Part shown: in pieces, positions 39,179 through 48,703 of the stretch | Position numbering within the stretch: position 1 is the first letter of the stretch | Layout of the letters: the number at the start of each line of letters is the position of its first letter | Assembly: GCA_029541985.1 (NCBI GenBank) | Contig: CP095414.1 | Location: 1,116,001 to 1,180,000 of the forward strand | Direction: 5' to 3' | From: Bacteroidales bacterium F22 | GTDB lineage: Bacteria > Bacteroidota > Bacteroidia > Bacteroidales > Bacteroidaceae | Length of the DNA: 64,000 nucleotides | Notes under the pieces: model-generated | What the model was told of the DNA's origin: nothing | Databases searched by the model: none | Seen by the model: the letters and a program-made list of their open reading frames with translations, nothing else | Made by a program: the position numbers and the translations under genes

Positions 39179-40330
39179 TTACTTTAATCGTTCATAAAAA
39201 ACGGGTTGATAATCGGGTAAGAAATCGGGATGAAATACCTTTATGAAATCAGCTAAAACTTCTTCAGGATGCATGGGCATACGCTCATAAAAAGGTTTTT
39301 TTCGCATATTACAATAAATCACTCCCTTCTCTTGAAAAGCTTTGAAATCGGTATAACGGGTATCTTCTCTTTGGAGTGCATCATAAGAAAAGTCTCCCTC
39401 ATAGCTATTGACAATACGCCAATAGTCTGCCTCGGCAGCAGCACTATACACCACTTCATAATCTAAGGTAAAACCTCCAGAACGTAAATCATCTTTCAAG
39501 AAATAGTCAGCACCTGCATCTCGAAACAATTGTGCCAAGAAGCTTTTTCCACCTACTGTATACCAGTTTCCACCACGCATTTCTCCACTGAAAACAACGG
39601 GACGTTTTTTGACATTAGCGACTAAAGCCTTTAAATAATTATAGCGTTTTTCTATTTGTGCAAAGCGCTCATTGGCCACTTTTACTTTTCCTGTAAAAAG
39701 CCCAATGAGTTTAATCCATTCGGCTTGTCCTAAAGGAGTCATCTCTTTATATCCCAAATGAGGAACTAAAGGTATCCCTATTTCTCGCATGGTATCATAT
39801 CCTCCACGCTTAAAGGGAGAAATAAAAATGACATCAGGATTTACATCCATAATGATTTCATTATCAAAATTTCCTTCAATCCCTATCTTAAGCGTTTTTC
39901 CTTCTTGCAATCGTTTTTGCATAGTTGGATTAAATAAATGCCGAACGCTCGTCACACCTGCAACAAAATCTAAAGCATTCAGCTCTATGAAATTGGATAA
40001 CTGCAACGACGTCATACACAATGTACGATGTAAAGGGATTTCTATTGGTATATAAGCTGTAGGAATTTTTGGCAGACGCTGGCCCCGGGGTACTAAAGCA
40101 AAATGATAACACCTCTTTTTTTGTTGCTGAGGGTCTTGAATCTCAAGCAAACAAATTCCATTCTCATACTTCACTTTGAATCCTTTGGCATATTGAACAC
40201 TTACACGGGAGGTATCTAAGAGCATTGAACTTGCTGGTGCTTTTCTTTCAGAAGATTTCTTTTTTACTTGACAACTAGTGATAGAAAACAAAAGAAAACC
40301 TAAAAAGAGAACACTGGAGATTACTTTCAT
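39179..40330 (-). CDS. Periplasmic corrinoid/iron-chelate binding lipoprotein, BtuF-like
   Basis: I start the gene at the ATG at 40330, which opens a lipoprotein signal with lipobox (FSITSC). An upstream in-frame TTG at 40357 lies inside the promoter box and can be excluded. The protein (383 residues) has the two-lobed helical-backbone binding protein layout: IPIEIPLHRTLCMT, FVAGVTSVRHLF, DVIFISPFKRGG and a long linker helix. It delivers substrate to the permease. The ligand (cobalamin, cobinamide or another chelate) is inferred from the setting. Confidence 0.85.
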   Translation of the reverse strand: MKVISSVLFLGFLLFSITSCQVKKKSSERKAPASSMLLDTSRVSVQYAKGFKVKYENGICLLEIQDPQQQKKRCYHFALVPRGQRLPKIPTAYIPIEIPLHRTLCMTSLQLSNFIELNALDFVAGVTSVRHLFNPTMQKRLQEGKTLKIGIEGNFDNEIIMDVNPDVIFISPFKRGGYDTMREIGIPLVPHLGYKEMTPLGQAEWIKLIGLFTGKVKVANERFAQIEKRYNYLKALVANVKKRPVVFSGEMRGGNWYTVGGKSFLAQLFRDAGADYFLKDDLRSGGFTLDYEVVYSAAAEADYWRIVNSYEGDFSYDALQREDTRYTDFKAFQEKGVIYCNMRKKPFYERMPMHPEEVLADFIKVFHPDFLPDYQPVFYERLK

Positions 40331-40354
40331 ATATTCATCATTTTTTATTGCGAG

Positions 40355-40362
40355 CAAAGATA
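40355..40362 (-). promoter_or_regulatory. -7 promoter box of the BtuF-C-D-like operon
   Basis: On the minus strand this is TATCTTTG, an exact TAnnTTTG match. The leader would be about 18 bases. No B12 riboswitch precedes these genes. A weaker plus-strand box TACCTTTA at 40385-40392 may serve the divergent cbiL gene. Confidence 0.55.
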
Positions 40363-40436
40363 CTGATTAATCCCCCAAATTCACTACCTTTACCCTCGTA
40401 AAAAAATATAATAAGACCCTCTATAAAGTGAGTATT

Positions 40437-41144
40437 ATGCATCCTATACAATTCATATCACTCGGTCCTGGTGACCCTGAACTTATCACGCTTAAAGCCT
40501 ACAAACAACTTCAGAAATCGGACCTTATTTTTTGTCCAAGTACCCCTAAACGGGGTGGTATAGAAGTGTCACATTCCAAAGTGATTCTTCAGGCATTGGA
40601 GATAGAAGAAGAGCATATTCAAACATTTTCACTCCCGATGCAAAAAAATAGAGAAGCTGCTTTCGCAGCCTATCACGACGTTTATCTTCAAGCAATTGCA
40701 GCTTATAAGAATGAAAAGAAAGTAGCTATCGTGGCTGAAGGAGATGTGGGTTTTTACGCATCTATCCACCGTATTTATGATCAGCTAAAAGCGGAACACT
40801 ATCCCGTAGCCCAAATTGCTGGAATTCCAGCTTTCATTGCAGCGGGAGCAGCTGCTGGATTGCAAATCGTAGAACAAGAAGAACGCCTGACTGTAATCCC
40901 TGGTATAGTAAGCGTGGAGGAACTCTTGGCATTCATTGAAAAAAAGAACACTGTAGTGATCATGAAACTTTCGCAATGCCGTGCTGCGATACATGAATTC
41001 ATTTCACGCTACCCTACTCACAGATATCATTATTTCGAATACATAGGTACAGAACGTCACTACGAAACGCATGAGCCAGAAAATATTTGCACAAAAGAAT
41101 TTCCTTATTTTTCTCTTTTAATCATCCAGCCTCATCAGAAATAA
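40437..41144 (+). CDS. cbiL: Cobalt-precorrin-2 C20-methyltransferase
   Basis: This 235-residue tetrapyrrole methylase has SLGPGDPELITLKA at the N-terminus, VAEGDVGFYAS in the SAM site and IAGIPAFIAAGAAAG. The start of the substrate loop and the length fit CbiL/CobI, which methylates C20 early in the pathway. I prefer the ATG at 40437 over a GTG at 40428. It is a stand-alone gene between two minus-strand units and completes the set of methylases fused elsewhere in the locus. Confidence 0.9.
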   Translation: MHPIQFISLGPGDPELITLKAYKQLQKSDLIFCPSTPKRGGIEVSHSKVILQALEIEEEHIQTFSLPMQKNREAAFAAYHDVYLQAIAAYKNEKKVAIVAEGDVGFYASIHRIYDQLKAEHYPVAQIAGIPAFIAAGAAAGLQIVEQEERLTVIPGIVSVEELLAFIEKKNTVVIMKLSQCRAAIHEFISRYPTHRYHYFEYIGTERHYETHEPENICTKEFPYFSLLIIQPHQK

Positions 41145-41150
41145 AAGGCT

Positions 41151-42092
41151 TTAAACAATTGCACAAAAGGCCATACCTAACACTAAAAGTACGATGCTCA
41201 GAATTTCAGTATGTAAATTGATTTTTACAGCCAATTCCATATCGGAAGTCGTAAACTCACGTTCGTGTTCGCCTATATAAGGTTTTGGTACCCATTCCCC
41301 AAAATAAAGATGAGTGCCTCCAAAGCGAGCATCTAGAATGGCTGCTAGAGCTGCTTCTGGATAACCCGAGTTAGGACTTTGATGTGCAGATCCATAGCGA
41401 AAGAGGAAATCAATCTTTCGAATTTCACCTGCTACTAGCAACATGAGAAAAGAGGTTATACGCGCCGGAATGTAATTTGCAGCATCGTCTAAACGAGCAG
41501 CAAAACATCCAAAATGCAAGTATCGCTCACTCTTATAGCCAATCATGGAATCGAGTGTATTGATCATTTTATACATTAACATGCCCTCTACACCTAACAT
41601 ACCCCACCAAAAGAGAGGAGCTATAATCCCATCACTCAGGTTCTCCGCTAAAGTTTCCAAAGCTGCTGTTCGCACTTCCTGCGGTGTTAATTCAGAAGTA
41701 TCTCGCCCGACAATACGTGCCACCTGCTTTCGTCCTTCTTCTGTCGATCGATCGACAGCTTGAAAGACCAAACGTACTTCTCGAATTAGCGTTTTTCCCG
41801 AAAGCGACGTAAAGACAAAAAAGGCTGCTATGGGAAGATAAAGGTATACGGAGATATCTTTCAAAAAAGCAAAGAAGAAGCTTGCAATCAGATAAACTCC
41901 TACTACTAAAAGAAGCGTCAAACAAGCCCCTTTTACTCCTCGTCTTTTTCCTTTATTCCATCGTTTTTCTCCCCAAGCAATGCATTTTCCATAGCCCACA
42001 ATGGGGTGAGGCATTTTCTCTGGGTCACCCCAAATACGATCCGCTCCCCAACCGAGAAGCAAAACCAGAAGGGCTAAAATAGAGCTATCCAT
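41151..42092 (-). CDS. cbiB: Adenosylcobinamide-phosphate synthase (CbiB)
   Basis: This 313-residue membrane protein has DRIWGDPEKMPHPIVGYG at the N-terminus, ETLAENLSDGIIAPLFWW in the middle and MIGYKSERYLHFG, all typical of CbiB. It joins aminopropanol (or its phosphate) to adenosylcobyric acid. Its start overlaps the aminotransferase gene end by 19 bases, which couples the aminopropanol-phosphate source to its use. Confidence 0.94.
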   Translation of the reverse strand: MDSSILALLVLLLGWGADRIWGDPEKMPHPIVGYGKCIAWGEKRWNKGKRRGVKGACLTLLLVVGVYLIASFFFAFLKDISVYLYLPIAAFFVFTSLSGKTLIREVRLVFQAVDRSTEEGRKQVARIVGRDTSELTPQEVRTAALETLAENLSDGIIAPLFWWGMLGVEGMLMYKMINTLDSMIGYKSERYLHFGCFAARLDDAANYIPARITSFLMLLVAGEIRKIDFLFRYGSAHQSPNSGYPEAALAAILDARFGGTHLYFGEWVPKPYIGEHEREFTTSDMELAVKINLHTEILSIVLLVLGMAFCAIV

Positions 42093-43084
42093 TGGGCTAT
42101 TGATTTGATGAGTACTTCGTTTTCTTCTGGCGATTGAGTAGCAATACGAAAGAAAGTATCGTTTAGACCCTCAAAATTAGCAGCATCTCGAATTAAAATG
42201 CCATGTTCTTCAACTAAATAGCGTTTCAATGCTGCAGCCTTGCCAAGACGTAATTGACACAGTAGAATATGAGTATCTGTTTTCCATACTTCGATAGCAC
42301 CAAGGCCTTCTAATCCTTTTTTCAAGCGTTGTGTCTCTTGCAGATAGTGAGGCAAATCAAACTGTTGTGGATGCAATAGTCTAAAATGTCCCGCCAAAAG
42401 AGCTATATTATTCACTGACCAAGGCATTCGTTGTTTCCGTATGCGCTCTATTAAAAAGGTATTTGCAGTCAGATAACCCAAACGAAGTCCTGCCATCTTG
42501 CACTCTTTCGTCATGGAATGTAAGAGTATCACATTGGGATAAGCAGCAGCTTCTTCAGCAGTAAATAAAGACTGCATCGTAAATGCTTCATACGATTGGT
42601 CTATCACAAAAAGGATCTTTTCGTTTGTAGTAATCAACTCCTTCAACAAGCTTTTATCATAGACTTCGCCTGTGGGATTATTCGGATTACACAACCAACA
42701 AATATCGGCCTCTGCAGGTACCTCTTGTAAACGATAGATAGACTTGACACGATGATGATGGAGCGTACAAGCATCGCCATATTCACTAAAGGTAGGCTGC
42801 AAAATCACAGAATAAGCTTGAGCAAATGCTTGGGCAATTAAATAGATGGCTTCTGTAGCTCCATTGGTCACCCCAACTTCTTCAGGAGTTAAATTCAGAT
42901 GTTGTGCCAATGCCTTTTGTAAAGATTCGGCTTCAGGTTCAGGATAAAAATCAATAAAGTTGAGATGCTCTACTAAATAATGTTTCAAAGCAGAATTATC
43001 TAATTTCGCGTAAACATTCGAGCTAAAGTTACTTACGATAGCTCGACTAAAACAATGCATATCGTCACCGTGTCCATTAATCAT
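42074..43084 (-). CDS. cobD: L-threonine-O-3-phosphate decarboxylase (CobD-type)
   Basis: This 336-residue PLP enzyme belongs to the class I/II aminotransferase fold. It shows VTNGATEAIYL, CNPNNPTGEVYD, IDQSYEAF and the PLP-Lys region LHSMTKECKMAGLRLGYL. In a cobalamin locus such a protein makes (R)-1-amino-2-propanol phosphate. The very similar histidinol-phosphate aminotransferases are the main alternative, but no his genes are nearby. It overlaps cbiP by 8 bases and cbiB by 19. Confidence 0.88.
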   Translation of the reverse strand: MINGHGDDMHCFSRAIVSNFSSNVYAKLDNSALKHYLVEHLNFIDFYPEPEAESLQKALAQHLNLTPEEVGVTNGATEAIYLIAQAFAQAYSVILQPTFSEYGDACTLHHHRVKSIYRLQEVPAEADICWLCNPNNPTGEVYDKSLLKELITTNEKILFVIDQSYEAFTMQSLFTAEEAAAYPNVILLHSMTKECKMAGLRLGYLTANTFLIERIRKQRMPWSVNNIALLAGHFRLLHPQQFDLPHYLQETQRLKKGLEGLGAIEVWKTDTHILLCQLRLGKAAALKRYLVEEHGILIRDAANFEGLNDTFFRIATQSPEENEVLIKSIAQWIALF

Positions 43085-44573
43085 TTCCTTTCACTATTTT
43101 ATAAATCAGCTCCATATCTACATATTGACGGACATGAGCTGCTAATTTTTTATATTGTTCTTCTTTAAACGCTTCATAATCGAAAGCTTTTCGCTCTTTA
43201 ATTTTTTCATTAAAAGGAGCTAGCAAACGGTCAATCATAACTGCATTGTCTAGGATGCCATGGATATAGGTACCCATACAGGTGGAACCGACCACACATC
43301 CTTCTGGTTGACCATCAATCTTGAAATCTAGTGGTTCCATTTTTTCACCTTCTAGGATTGAAGTTCGACCTTGATGAATTTCATATCCTTTACAAAGAGT
43401 ATCACTTCCTTTCATGTAGAAAGAAACTTGCTCAGTCACCTTTTCTTCAGTTAATTGTGTAGTTGTAGGTAATAATCCCAAGCCAGGTAAACGCTCAACA
43501 TCCCCTTCATGGTGTTCTGGGTCGCAAATCTCTTGTCCCATCATTTGATAACCTCCACAGATGCCTAAGATAGTTTTGCCTTGACGATGAGCTTGAACAA
43601 CAGCTTGCGCCACTCCATTCTTACGCAATTCGTAAAGGTCGCTAAGTGTACTTTTACTGCCAGGAAGGATTATGATATCTGCCTTCTCTATTTCCTGTAT
43701 ATTATTGGTGAAGAAAAGATGGACGCGTGGGTCTTGCTCCAAACAATTGAAGTCTGTAAAATTGGATAAGTGGCGCAATAAGACAACCGCCACATTCACT
43801 TTACCCATATTTGCTTGTCGATTCTTGCTTTCCAAGACGACGGAATCTTCTTCTTCTATAGTAATATCTTTATAATAAGGGACAACTCCCACCACCGGGA
43901 CGCCACACAAATCTTCTATGATTTTTATCCCTGGTTCAAATAGACGAAGGTCGCCTCGAAATTTATTAATCAGAATACCTTTTAAATGTCTTCGTTCTTC
44001 TTCAGTCATCAGCAAGACGGAACCATACACGCTTGCAAACACTCCTCCGCGGTCAATATCTGCGACCAGAATAACATCTGCTTTGGCATGTATTGCCATA
44101 GGCATGTTCACTAAATCAACGTCACGAAGATTTATTTCAGAGACACTCCCCGCCCCCTCCATCACGATGGGATTATAGCGCTGCTCCAGACGATCAAAAG
44201 CTTCATTCACTTCTGCTCGTAATACTTCACGTCCTTCTTTCCGAAAATAAGTATAGGCATCGCGATTGCCTATGGGTTTGCCATTCAGAACGACTTGTGT
44301 ATTTTTATCGGAAGTAGGTTTTAAAAGTAAAGGGTTCATATCCGTATGACAAGGGACACCTGCGGCTTCAGCTTGGACAGCTTGTGCACGCCCTATCTCA
44401 AGACCTTCAGGAGTAGCATAGGAATTCAGCGCCATGTTTTGCGCTTTGAAAGGTGCTGGGTGATATCCGTCTTGTCGAAAGATACGACAAAAAGCACTGA
44501 CAATAATACTTTTACCTACATCGCTACCTGTACCTACAAACATCAGTGGGTGCAGTTGTTTAGCTTGTTTCAT
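43077..44573 (-). CDS. cbiP: Adenosylcobyric acid synthase (CbiP/CobQ)
   Basis: The enzyme makes the four remaining side-chain amides of the corrin ring. It has an N-terminal synthetase domain (MFVGTGSDVGKS, APFKAQNMALNSY, VMEGAGSVSEINL) and a C-terminal glutamine amidotransferase domain with the nucleophile Cys in ILGICGGYQMMG. I start at the ATG at 44573 (498 residues). The open frame extends 63 codons further upstream but crosses the promoter box at 44596-44603 and looks non-coding. It leads the minus-strand cbiP-cobD-cbiB operon. Confidence 0.94.
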   Translation of the reverse strand: MKQAKQLHPLMFVGTGSDVGKSIIVSAFCRIFRQDGYHPAPFKAQNMALNSYATPEGLEIGRAQAVQAEAAGVPCHTDMNPLLLKPTSDKNTQVVLNGKPIGNRDAYTYFRKEGREVLRAEVNEAFDRLEQRYNPIVMEGAGSVSEINLRDVDLVNMPMAIHAKADVILVADIDRGGVFASVYGSVLLMTEEERRHLKGILINKFRGDLRLFEPGIKIIEDLCGVPVVGVVPYYKDITIEEEDSVVLESKNRQANMGKVNVAVVLLRHLSNFTDFNCLEQDPRVHLFFTNNIQEIEKADIIILPGSKSTLSDLYELRKNGVAQAVVQAHRQGKTILGICGGYQMMGQEICDPEHHEGDVERLPGLGLLPTTTQLTEEKVTEQVSFYMKGSDTLCKGYEIHQGRTSILEGEKMEPLDFKIDGQPEGCVVGSTCMGTYIHGILDNAVMIDRLLAPFNEKIKERKAFDYEAFKEEQYKKLAAHVRQYVDMELIYKIVKGND

Positions 44574-44595
44574 CGTTGATTCTATTTTTGTCGGA

Positions 44596-44603
44596 CAAAT
44601 ATA
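44596..44603 (-). promoter_or_regulatory. -7 promoter box of cbiP-cobD-cbiB
   Basis: On the minus strand this reads TATATTTG. It lies 23 bases before the cbiP ATG. The divergent cobU gene may use an imperfect box (TATTATTTG, one base long in the spacer) near 44628-44636. Confidence 0.55.
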
Positions 44604-44675
44604 AGACTTTTGCTTGTTTATTCGCCCTATTATTTGCATTTTCGTCCTTCGTAAGCAAAAGATTAAAAAAGGTTC

Positions 44676-45188
44676 ATGAGAAAAATAATATTCATTACCG
44701 GAGGAGCTCGGTCGGGTAAAAGTTCCTATGCTGAGAAAATGGCCCTCAGTCTTTCTCCTCACCCCGTATATCTAGCTACTGCTCGTGTTTGGGATGAAGA
44801 ATTTCGACAACGCATACTACGGCATCAACAAAATCGTGGCGACGAGTGGGAAAATAGAGAAGAAGAGAAGGAACTAAGTAAACATCAACTTCAAGGAAGA
44901 GTTATATTAATTGATTGTGTCACTCTTTGGTGTACCAATTATATTTTTGATTACCCAACTTCCATAGACGAACTACTGAAAAAGATCACCACTGAATTTG
45001 ACCGTTTTACAGAACAAGAAGCTACTTTTATCTTCGTTAGCAATGAGATTGGGCTAGGGGGAACCTCAACCGATGATTTGCAACGAAAATTCACCGATTT
45101 AGTCGGATGGGTCAACCAATATATTGCCTCAAAAGCCGACGAAGCCTACTTAATGGTCTCAGGCATTCCCATGAAACTAAAAGGATAA
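44676..45188 (+). CDS. cobU: Adenosylcobinamide kinase/guanylyltransferase
   Basis: This 170-residue protein has the CobU P-loop GGARSGKSSYAE, the RHQQNRGDEW motif that carries the GMP-accepting His, and NEIGLG. It phosphorylates adenosylcobinamide and activates it with GTP. It heads a plus-strand operon cobU-cobT-cobS-cobC for nucleotide-loop assembly. A short tandem AAAAGAT run (three copies) separates it from cobT. Confidence 0.94.
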   Translation: MRKIIFITGGARSGKSSYAEKMALSLSPHPVYLATARVWDEEFRQRILRHQQNRGDEWENREEEKELSKHQLQGRVILIDCVTLWCTNYIFDYPTSIDELLKKITTEFDRFTEQEATFIFVSNEIGLGGTSTDDLQRKFTDLVGWVNQYIASKADEAYLMVSGIPMKLKG

Positions 45189-45219
45189 AAAGATAAAAAG
45201 ATAAATACACAATAAGTAT

Positions 45220-46260
45220 ATGGAATTTCACCTTCACCGCCCCGACGAAAAGATACGTCCCGCACTTCAAGAAAAGATAGATAACTTAACCAAGCCCAAA
45301 GGTTCTCTAGGTCGACTAGAAGATTTAGCCCTACAAATTGGTTGGATTCAACAAACATTAACTCCAAGTCTACACAAACCACATAACATTCTTTTTGCTG
45401 CTGACCACGGCATCGTGGAAGAAGGAGTCAGCACATCACCTAAAGAAATCACTTGGCAACAAGTGCTTCATTTTCTAAAAGGAGGAGCTGGCGTCAATTT
45501 TCTTTGTCATCAGCATCACTTTCAATTGGATATTGTAGATGCTGGCGTAGATTATGATTTTGATCACCACCTTGCTCTTTGGGACCAAAAAGTAGCCAAA
45601 GGCACACATAACTATAGATACGAAAGTGCGATGTCTGATGAACAGATGGAATCATGCTTACAACGAGGTGCCGAAGTGGTCAGTCATGTACATAATCAAG
45701 GTTGTAACGTGGTCAGTTTTGGTGAAATGGGCATTGGCAATACCTCTTCCTCTTCCATTTGGATGCACTATTTTGCACAGATACCACTTCAACAGTGTGT
45801 GGGAGCAGGAAGTGGACTAGACCATGCTGGCATACAGCACAAATATCAAGTCCTACAAGAGGCGATAGATCATTACAGTGGCGACAAAACACCTTATGAC
45901 ATCATTCGCTATTTTGGTGGATTTGAAATGGTGATGGCTATTGGTGGTATGCTGCGCGCAGCAGAATTAGGCATGATCATCTTGATAGATGGTTTCATCA
46001 TGACGAACTGTATTTTAGCAGCATCTCAGCTCTACCCCGAAGTATTATGCTATGCCATCTATGGACATTCAGGCGATGAAGTAGGTCATCAACTCGTTCT
46101 CAAGCACTTAAAGGCACAACCATTGCTTCAGCTCAATCTTCGTTTGGGTGAAGGGACAGGTGCTATATGCGCTTACCCTATTTTAGAATCAGCAGTACAC
46201 ATGATTCATGAGATGGATAGTTTCCAAAAAGCAGAAGTCACTAAATACTTTGACGTATGA
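45220..46260 (+). CDS. cobT: Nicotinate-nucleotide:dimethylbenzimidazole phosphoribosyltransferase
   Basis: This 346-residue enzyme activates the lower-ligand base. It has [14 protein letters not shown] near the N-terminus, [24 protein letters not shown] and the C-terminal LGEGTGAI, where the Glu is the usual general base. It ends by overlapping cobS by 4 bases. The natural base is not revealed by this window, since no bluB or bza genes are present. Confidence 0.95.
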   Translation: MEFHLHRPDEKIRPALQEKIDNLTKPKGSLGRLEDLALQIGWIQQTLTPSLHKPHNILFAADHGIVEEGVSTSPKEITWQQVLHFLKGGAGVNFLCHQHHFQLDIVDAGVDYDFDHHLALWDQKVAKGTHNYRYESAMSDEQMESCLQRGAEVVSHVHNQGCNVVSFGEMGIGNTSSSSIWMHYFAQIPLQQCVGAGSGLDHAGIQHKYQVLQEAIDHYSGDKTPYDIIRYFGGFEMVMAIGGMLRAAELGMIILIDGFIMTNCILAASQLYPEVLCYAIYGHSGDEVGHQLVLKHLKAQPLLQLNLRLGEGTGAICAYPILESAVHMIHEMDSFQKAEVTKYFDV

Positions 46261-47018
46261 ACCAAATTCTAGCTGCTTTTATATTTTTCACACGACTCCC
46301 TTTTTGGCGAATCAAAGAAGTACCTGCCGAATGTTTCAAGACGGTAGTAAACTATTGGTCACTAATAGGCTGGCTTACAGGAGGAAGCATGGCGCTAAGT
46401 TATGTATTATCCTCCTACCTACTTCCCCAACCATTACCCATCCTTATCGCGCTTATTGTTAGAATTCTTCTGACAGGCGGGTTGCATGAAGATGGACTTG
46501 CTGATTTCTTTGATGGATTTGGTGGCGGACGAAATAAAGCACAAACGCTAGCCATCATGAAGGATTCATTTATAGGAAGCTATGGAGTACTAAGCCTCAT
46601 CCTTTACTACCTTCTTTTATATACGCTGATGCAGCAAATACCAAGTGCTATCCTCCCGTCTCTCCTGATTGCAGGAGATGCTTGGAGTAAGTTTTCAGCT
46701 TCGCAGCTTATCAATCGTCTACCGTATGCTCGAAAAGAAGAAGAAAGCAAAGCTAAGGTTATCTATAATCGTATGTCTATAAATACTTTTTTACGTTCAC
46801 TCGTGTTTGGAGCCATCCCTTTAGTGCTGCTACCCCTATCCTATATAGGCGCAATCATAGCACCACTTCTACTCTTCTTCATACTCAGCCAATGGATGAA
46901 GAATCGCTTGAAAGGATATACAGGAGACTGCTGTGGAGCCACTTTTCTACTTTGTGAACTTAGTTTCTACATAGCCGTTGTAGCTATTCTTCACCTTCAT
47001 CCTCTTATTATATTATGA
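46257..47018 (+). CDS. cobS: Cobalamin synthase (adenosylcobinamide-GDP ribazoletransferase)
   Basis: This 253-residue membrane protein has FFTRLPFWR at the N-terminus and the metal-binding [18 protein letters not shown] motif, then several hydrophobic helices and a late [10 protein letters not shown]. It joins activated ribazole to adenosylcobinamide-GDP. It overlaps both neighbours by 4 bases, typical of translational coupling. Confidence 0.95.
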   Translation: MNQILAAFIFFTRLPFWRIKEVPAECFKTVVNYWSLIGWLTGGSMALSYVLSSYLLPQPLPILIALIVRILLTGGLHEDGLADFFDGFGGGRNKAQTLAIMKDSFIGSYGVLSLILYYLLLYTLMQQIPSAILPSLLIAGDAWSKFSASQLINRLPYARKEEESKAKVIYNRMSINTFLRSLVFGAIPLVLLPLSYIGAIIAPLLLFFILSQWMKNRLKGYTGDCCGATFLLCELSFYIAVVAILHLHPLIIL

Positions 47019-47542
47019 TTATCACACTCATACGCCATACATCGGTAGATGTTCCTCAAGGTACTTGTTATGGTTTTACCGACGTCCCTTTAAAAGCTAG
47101 TTTTCCTCAAGAAGCAGCAAAAACAGCCTCCCTTCTTCACGATAAACATTTTGATCGCATCTACAGCAGCCCGCTTTCACGAGCTTTACACTTAGCTTCT
47201 TATTGTGGCTATCCTGATGCCATCACAGACCCTCGACTCAAAGAGATCAACTTTGGTGATTGGGAAATGCAACGCTTTGATGATATTCAGGATCCGAATT
47301 TGCAAACCTGGTATGACGATTATATACACGTAGCCGCCACCCATGGTGAGAGTTTTATGGACCAGTATAAACGAGTCAGTACTTTTTTGGAAGACCTGAA
47401 ACAAAAGAACGATGCTCATGTAGCTATCTTTGCACATAGTGGAGTATTGATATGCGCACAAATCTATGCCCAAAGCCTAACCTTTGAAACGGCATTTTCT
47501 TCTATGACACCTTATGGAGGGGTCATAGAAATCACTATTTAA
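47015..47542 (+). CDS. cobC: Alpha-ribazole-5'-phosphate phosphatase (CobC-type)
   Basis: This 175-residue histidine phosphatase has the LIRHTSV phospho-His motif, YSSPLSRALH and a second His in FAHSGVL. GTCYGFTDVPL is typical of the CobC group. It removes the phosphate from ribazole phosphate or cobalamin 5'-phosphate. It closes the plus-strand operon and is followed 18 bases later by the convergent restriction-like gene. Confidence 0.9.
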   Translation: MIITLIRHTSVDVPQGTCYGFTDVPLKASFPQEAAKTASLLHDKHFDRIYSSPLSRALHLASYCGYPDAITDPRLKEINFGDWEMQRFDDIQDPNLQTWYDDYIHVAATHGESFMDQYKRVSTFLEDLKQKNDAHVAIFAHSGVLICAQIYAQSLTFETAFSSMTPYGGVIEITI

Positions 47543-47560
47543 GATTAGACTAAAACTAGT

Positions 47561-48574
47561 TTAGTAATTATATCGTTCTTTCAAATAAGTCAACCAATCG
47601 TCAAATTCGCCATCGACCTGGTTCTCTCTAACAAATTGTACCCAATCCTGATGAGTCCAAGTTTTAAATACCGCATCACCATCAAAAGCTTCACCCCACC
47701 CCGTTTGGAAATCATCAATACCCGTCTCTTTCAAACAGCCCTTCAACTCTTGATTTCTATCATCAAAAGCAACAGCAGAAACGACTAAAGAAAAATCACC
47801 CTTCTTCATGATTCCTTCAGCAAATGCCTGTTTACAAAACAACTGAAAGCCCTCTGTTGCAGCAGGACAATTCTTCAACGTATTTTTGCCAATCTCCGAC
47901 AAGTTAAGTAAACTCCAATAATCTCTGCCACATGCCGTTTGATGGCAAATAGATTCATAATGACAATCCGCTGCAGCTTGCATACATCTACTAGGGTCAG
48001 GATTCCCTTTTTGGTCCCCTTTTCTGTTCGTTCTTCTAGCTGAACAAGTATAGAAACTATGTTCAGTGAATTTACAAGTAGCTAGGACAAGGCCATTTCC
48101 AGTCTTTGTCTTCAATAGAAACGCCACATCAGTAGCCGTAATACCCGTCCCTTTTTTACCACCAGTTTCACCAAGCAGATTCGAAGGATGAAGAGGACTA
48201 TCCCCTGGAAAAGCAAGTTCAATAATGACATCATAAAGTTCAACGATCTCAGAAGAGACCCTTTGCTTAAGAAATTCAAGCATCAAGCCCTTAAGCGATT
48301 TATTCTGATGAATAGGAAAATACACATTAACAGAGACAGCCCATGAATTAACCAGATTATTAGCTCCAGCATGCAGCTTAATATCATTAGCCTCTAAATA
48401 CATAGGCAACTCCTGTCTGATACCAGACCATAGCGTCTCCATCCAATATTCTTTTGAGATGATATGCTCCTGAGGTACCCCCTTGTAAAGGCCCTTTTCC
48501 GTATCTCGTACATTTTTCTTACGCCAAATAACTTGAGCCTCGCGTTGATCTAAATTAAAATTTCTCATTACCAT
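47561..48574 (-). CDS. Putative restriction-endonuclease-like protein (PGN_0703 type?)
   Basis: This 337-residue protein resembles the PGN_0703 family of putative restriction endonucleases in overall layout. It has an N-terminal helical part, a central beta-strand core DVAFLLK followed by LVLATCKFTEHSF, then a cysteine cluster (five Cys between about residues 178 and 230) ending in ACGRDYWSLL. In PD-(D/E)xK enzymes the second core strand carries an acidic residue two before the Lys; here that position is Thr (A-T-C-K), so the site looks degenerate. The cysteines may bind zinc or an iron-sulfur cluster. Two starts, at 48574 and 48568, are equally plausible. It is the first gene of the accessory region; the family call is from memory of motifs only. 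Confidence 0.5.
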   Translation of the reverse strand: MVMRNFNLDQREAQVIWRKKNVRDTEKGLYKGVPQEHIISKEYWMETLWSGIRQELPMYLEANDIKLHAGANNLVNSWAVSVNVYFPIHQNKSLKGLMLEFLKQRVSSEIVELYDVIIELAFPGDSPLHPSNLLGETGGKKGTGITATDVAFLLKTKTGNGLVLATCKFTEHSFYTCSARRTNRKGDQKGNPDPSRCMQAAADCHYESICHQTACGRDYWSLLNLSEIGKNTLKNCPAATEGFQLFCKQAFAEGIMKKGDFSLVVSAVAFDDRNQELKGCLKETGIDDFQTGWGEAFDGDAVFKTWTHQDWVQFVRENQVDGEFDDWLTYLKERYNY

Positions 48575-48703
48575 TTTGTGATTATACTTTTAATGACTCG
48601 AACATATGTCTCAATCCTTTCAAGACAATTCTCTGAGTACTTTTTGATATAATATATAAAGGTAATCAAATGTTTGACAAATTGACACAATTTCCCCATT
48701 CCT

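Noticed and set aside
44574-44762. A 63-residue N-terminal extension of CbiP
   Set aside because: The extension crosses a promoter box and has no similarity to the CbiP fold, and the ATG at 44573 places the P-loop at the usual distance.
45180-45210. Short tandem AAAAGAT repeats between cobU and cobT
   Set aside because: Only three copies in an AT-rich gap, with no array structure; it is a low-complexity spacer.
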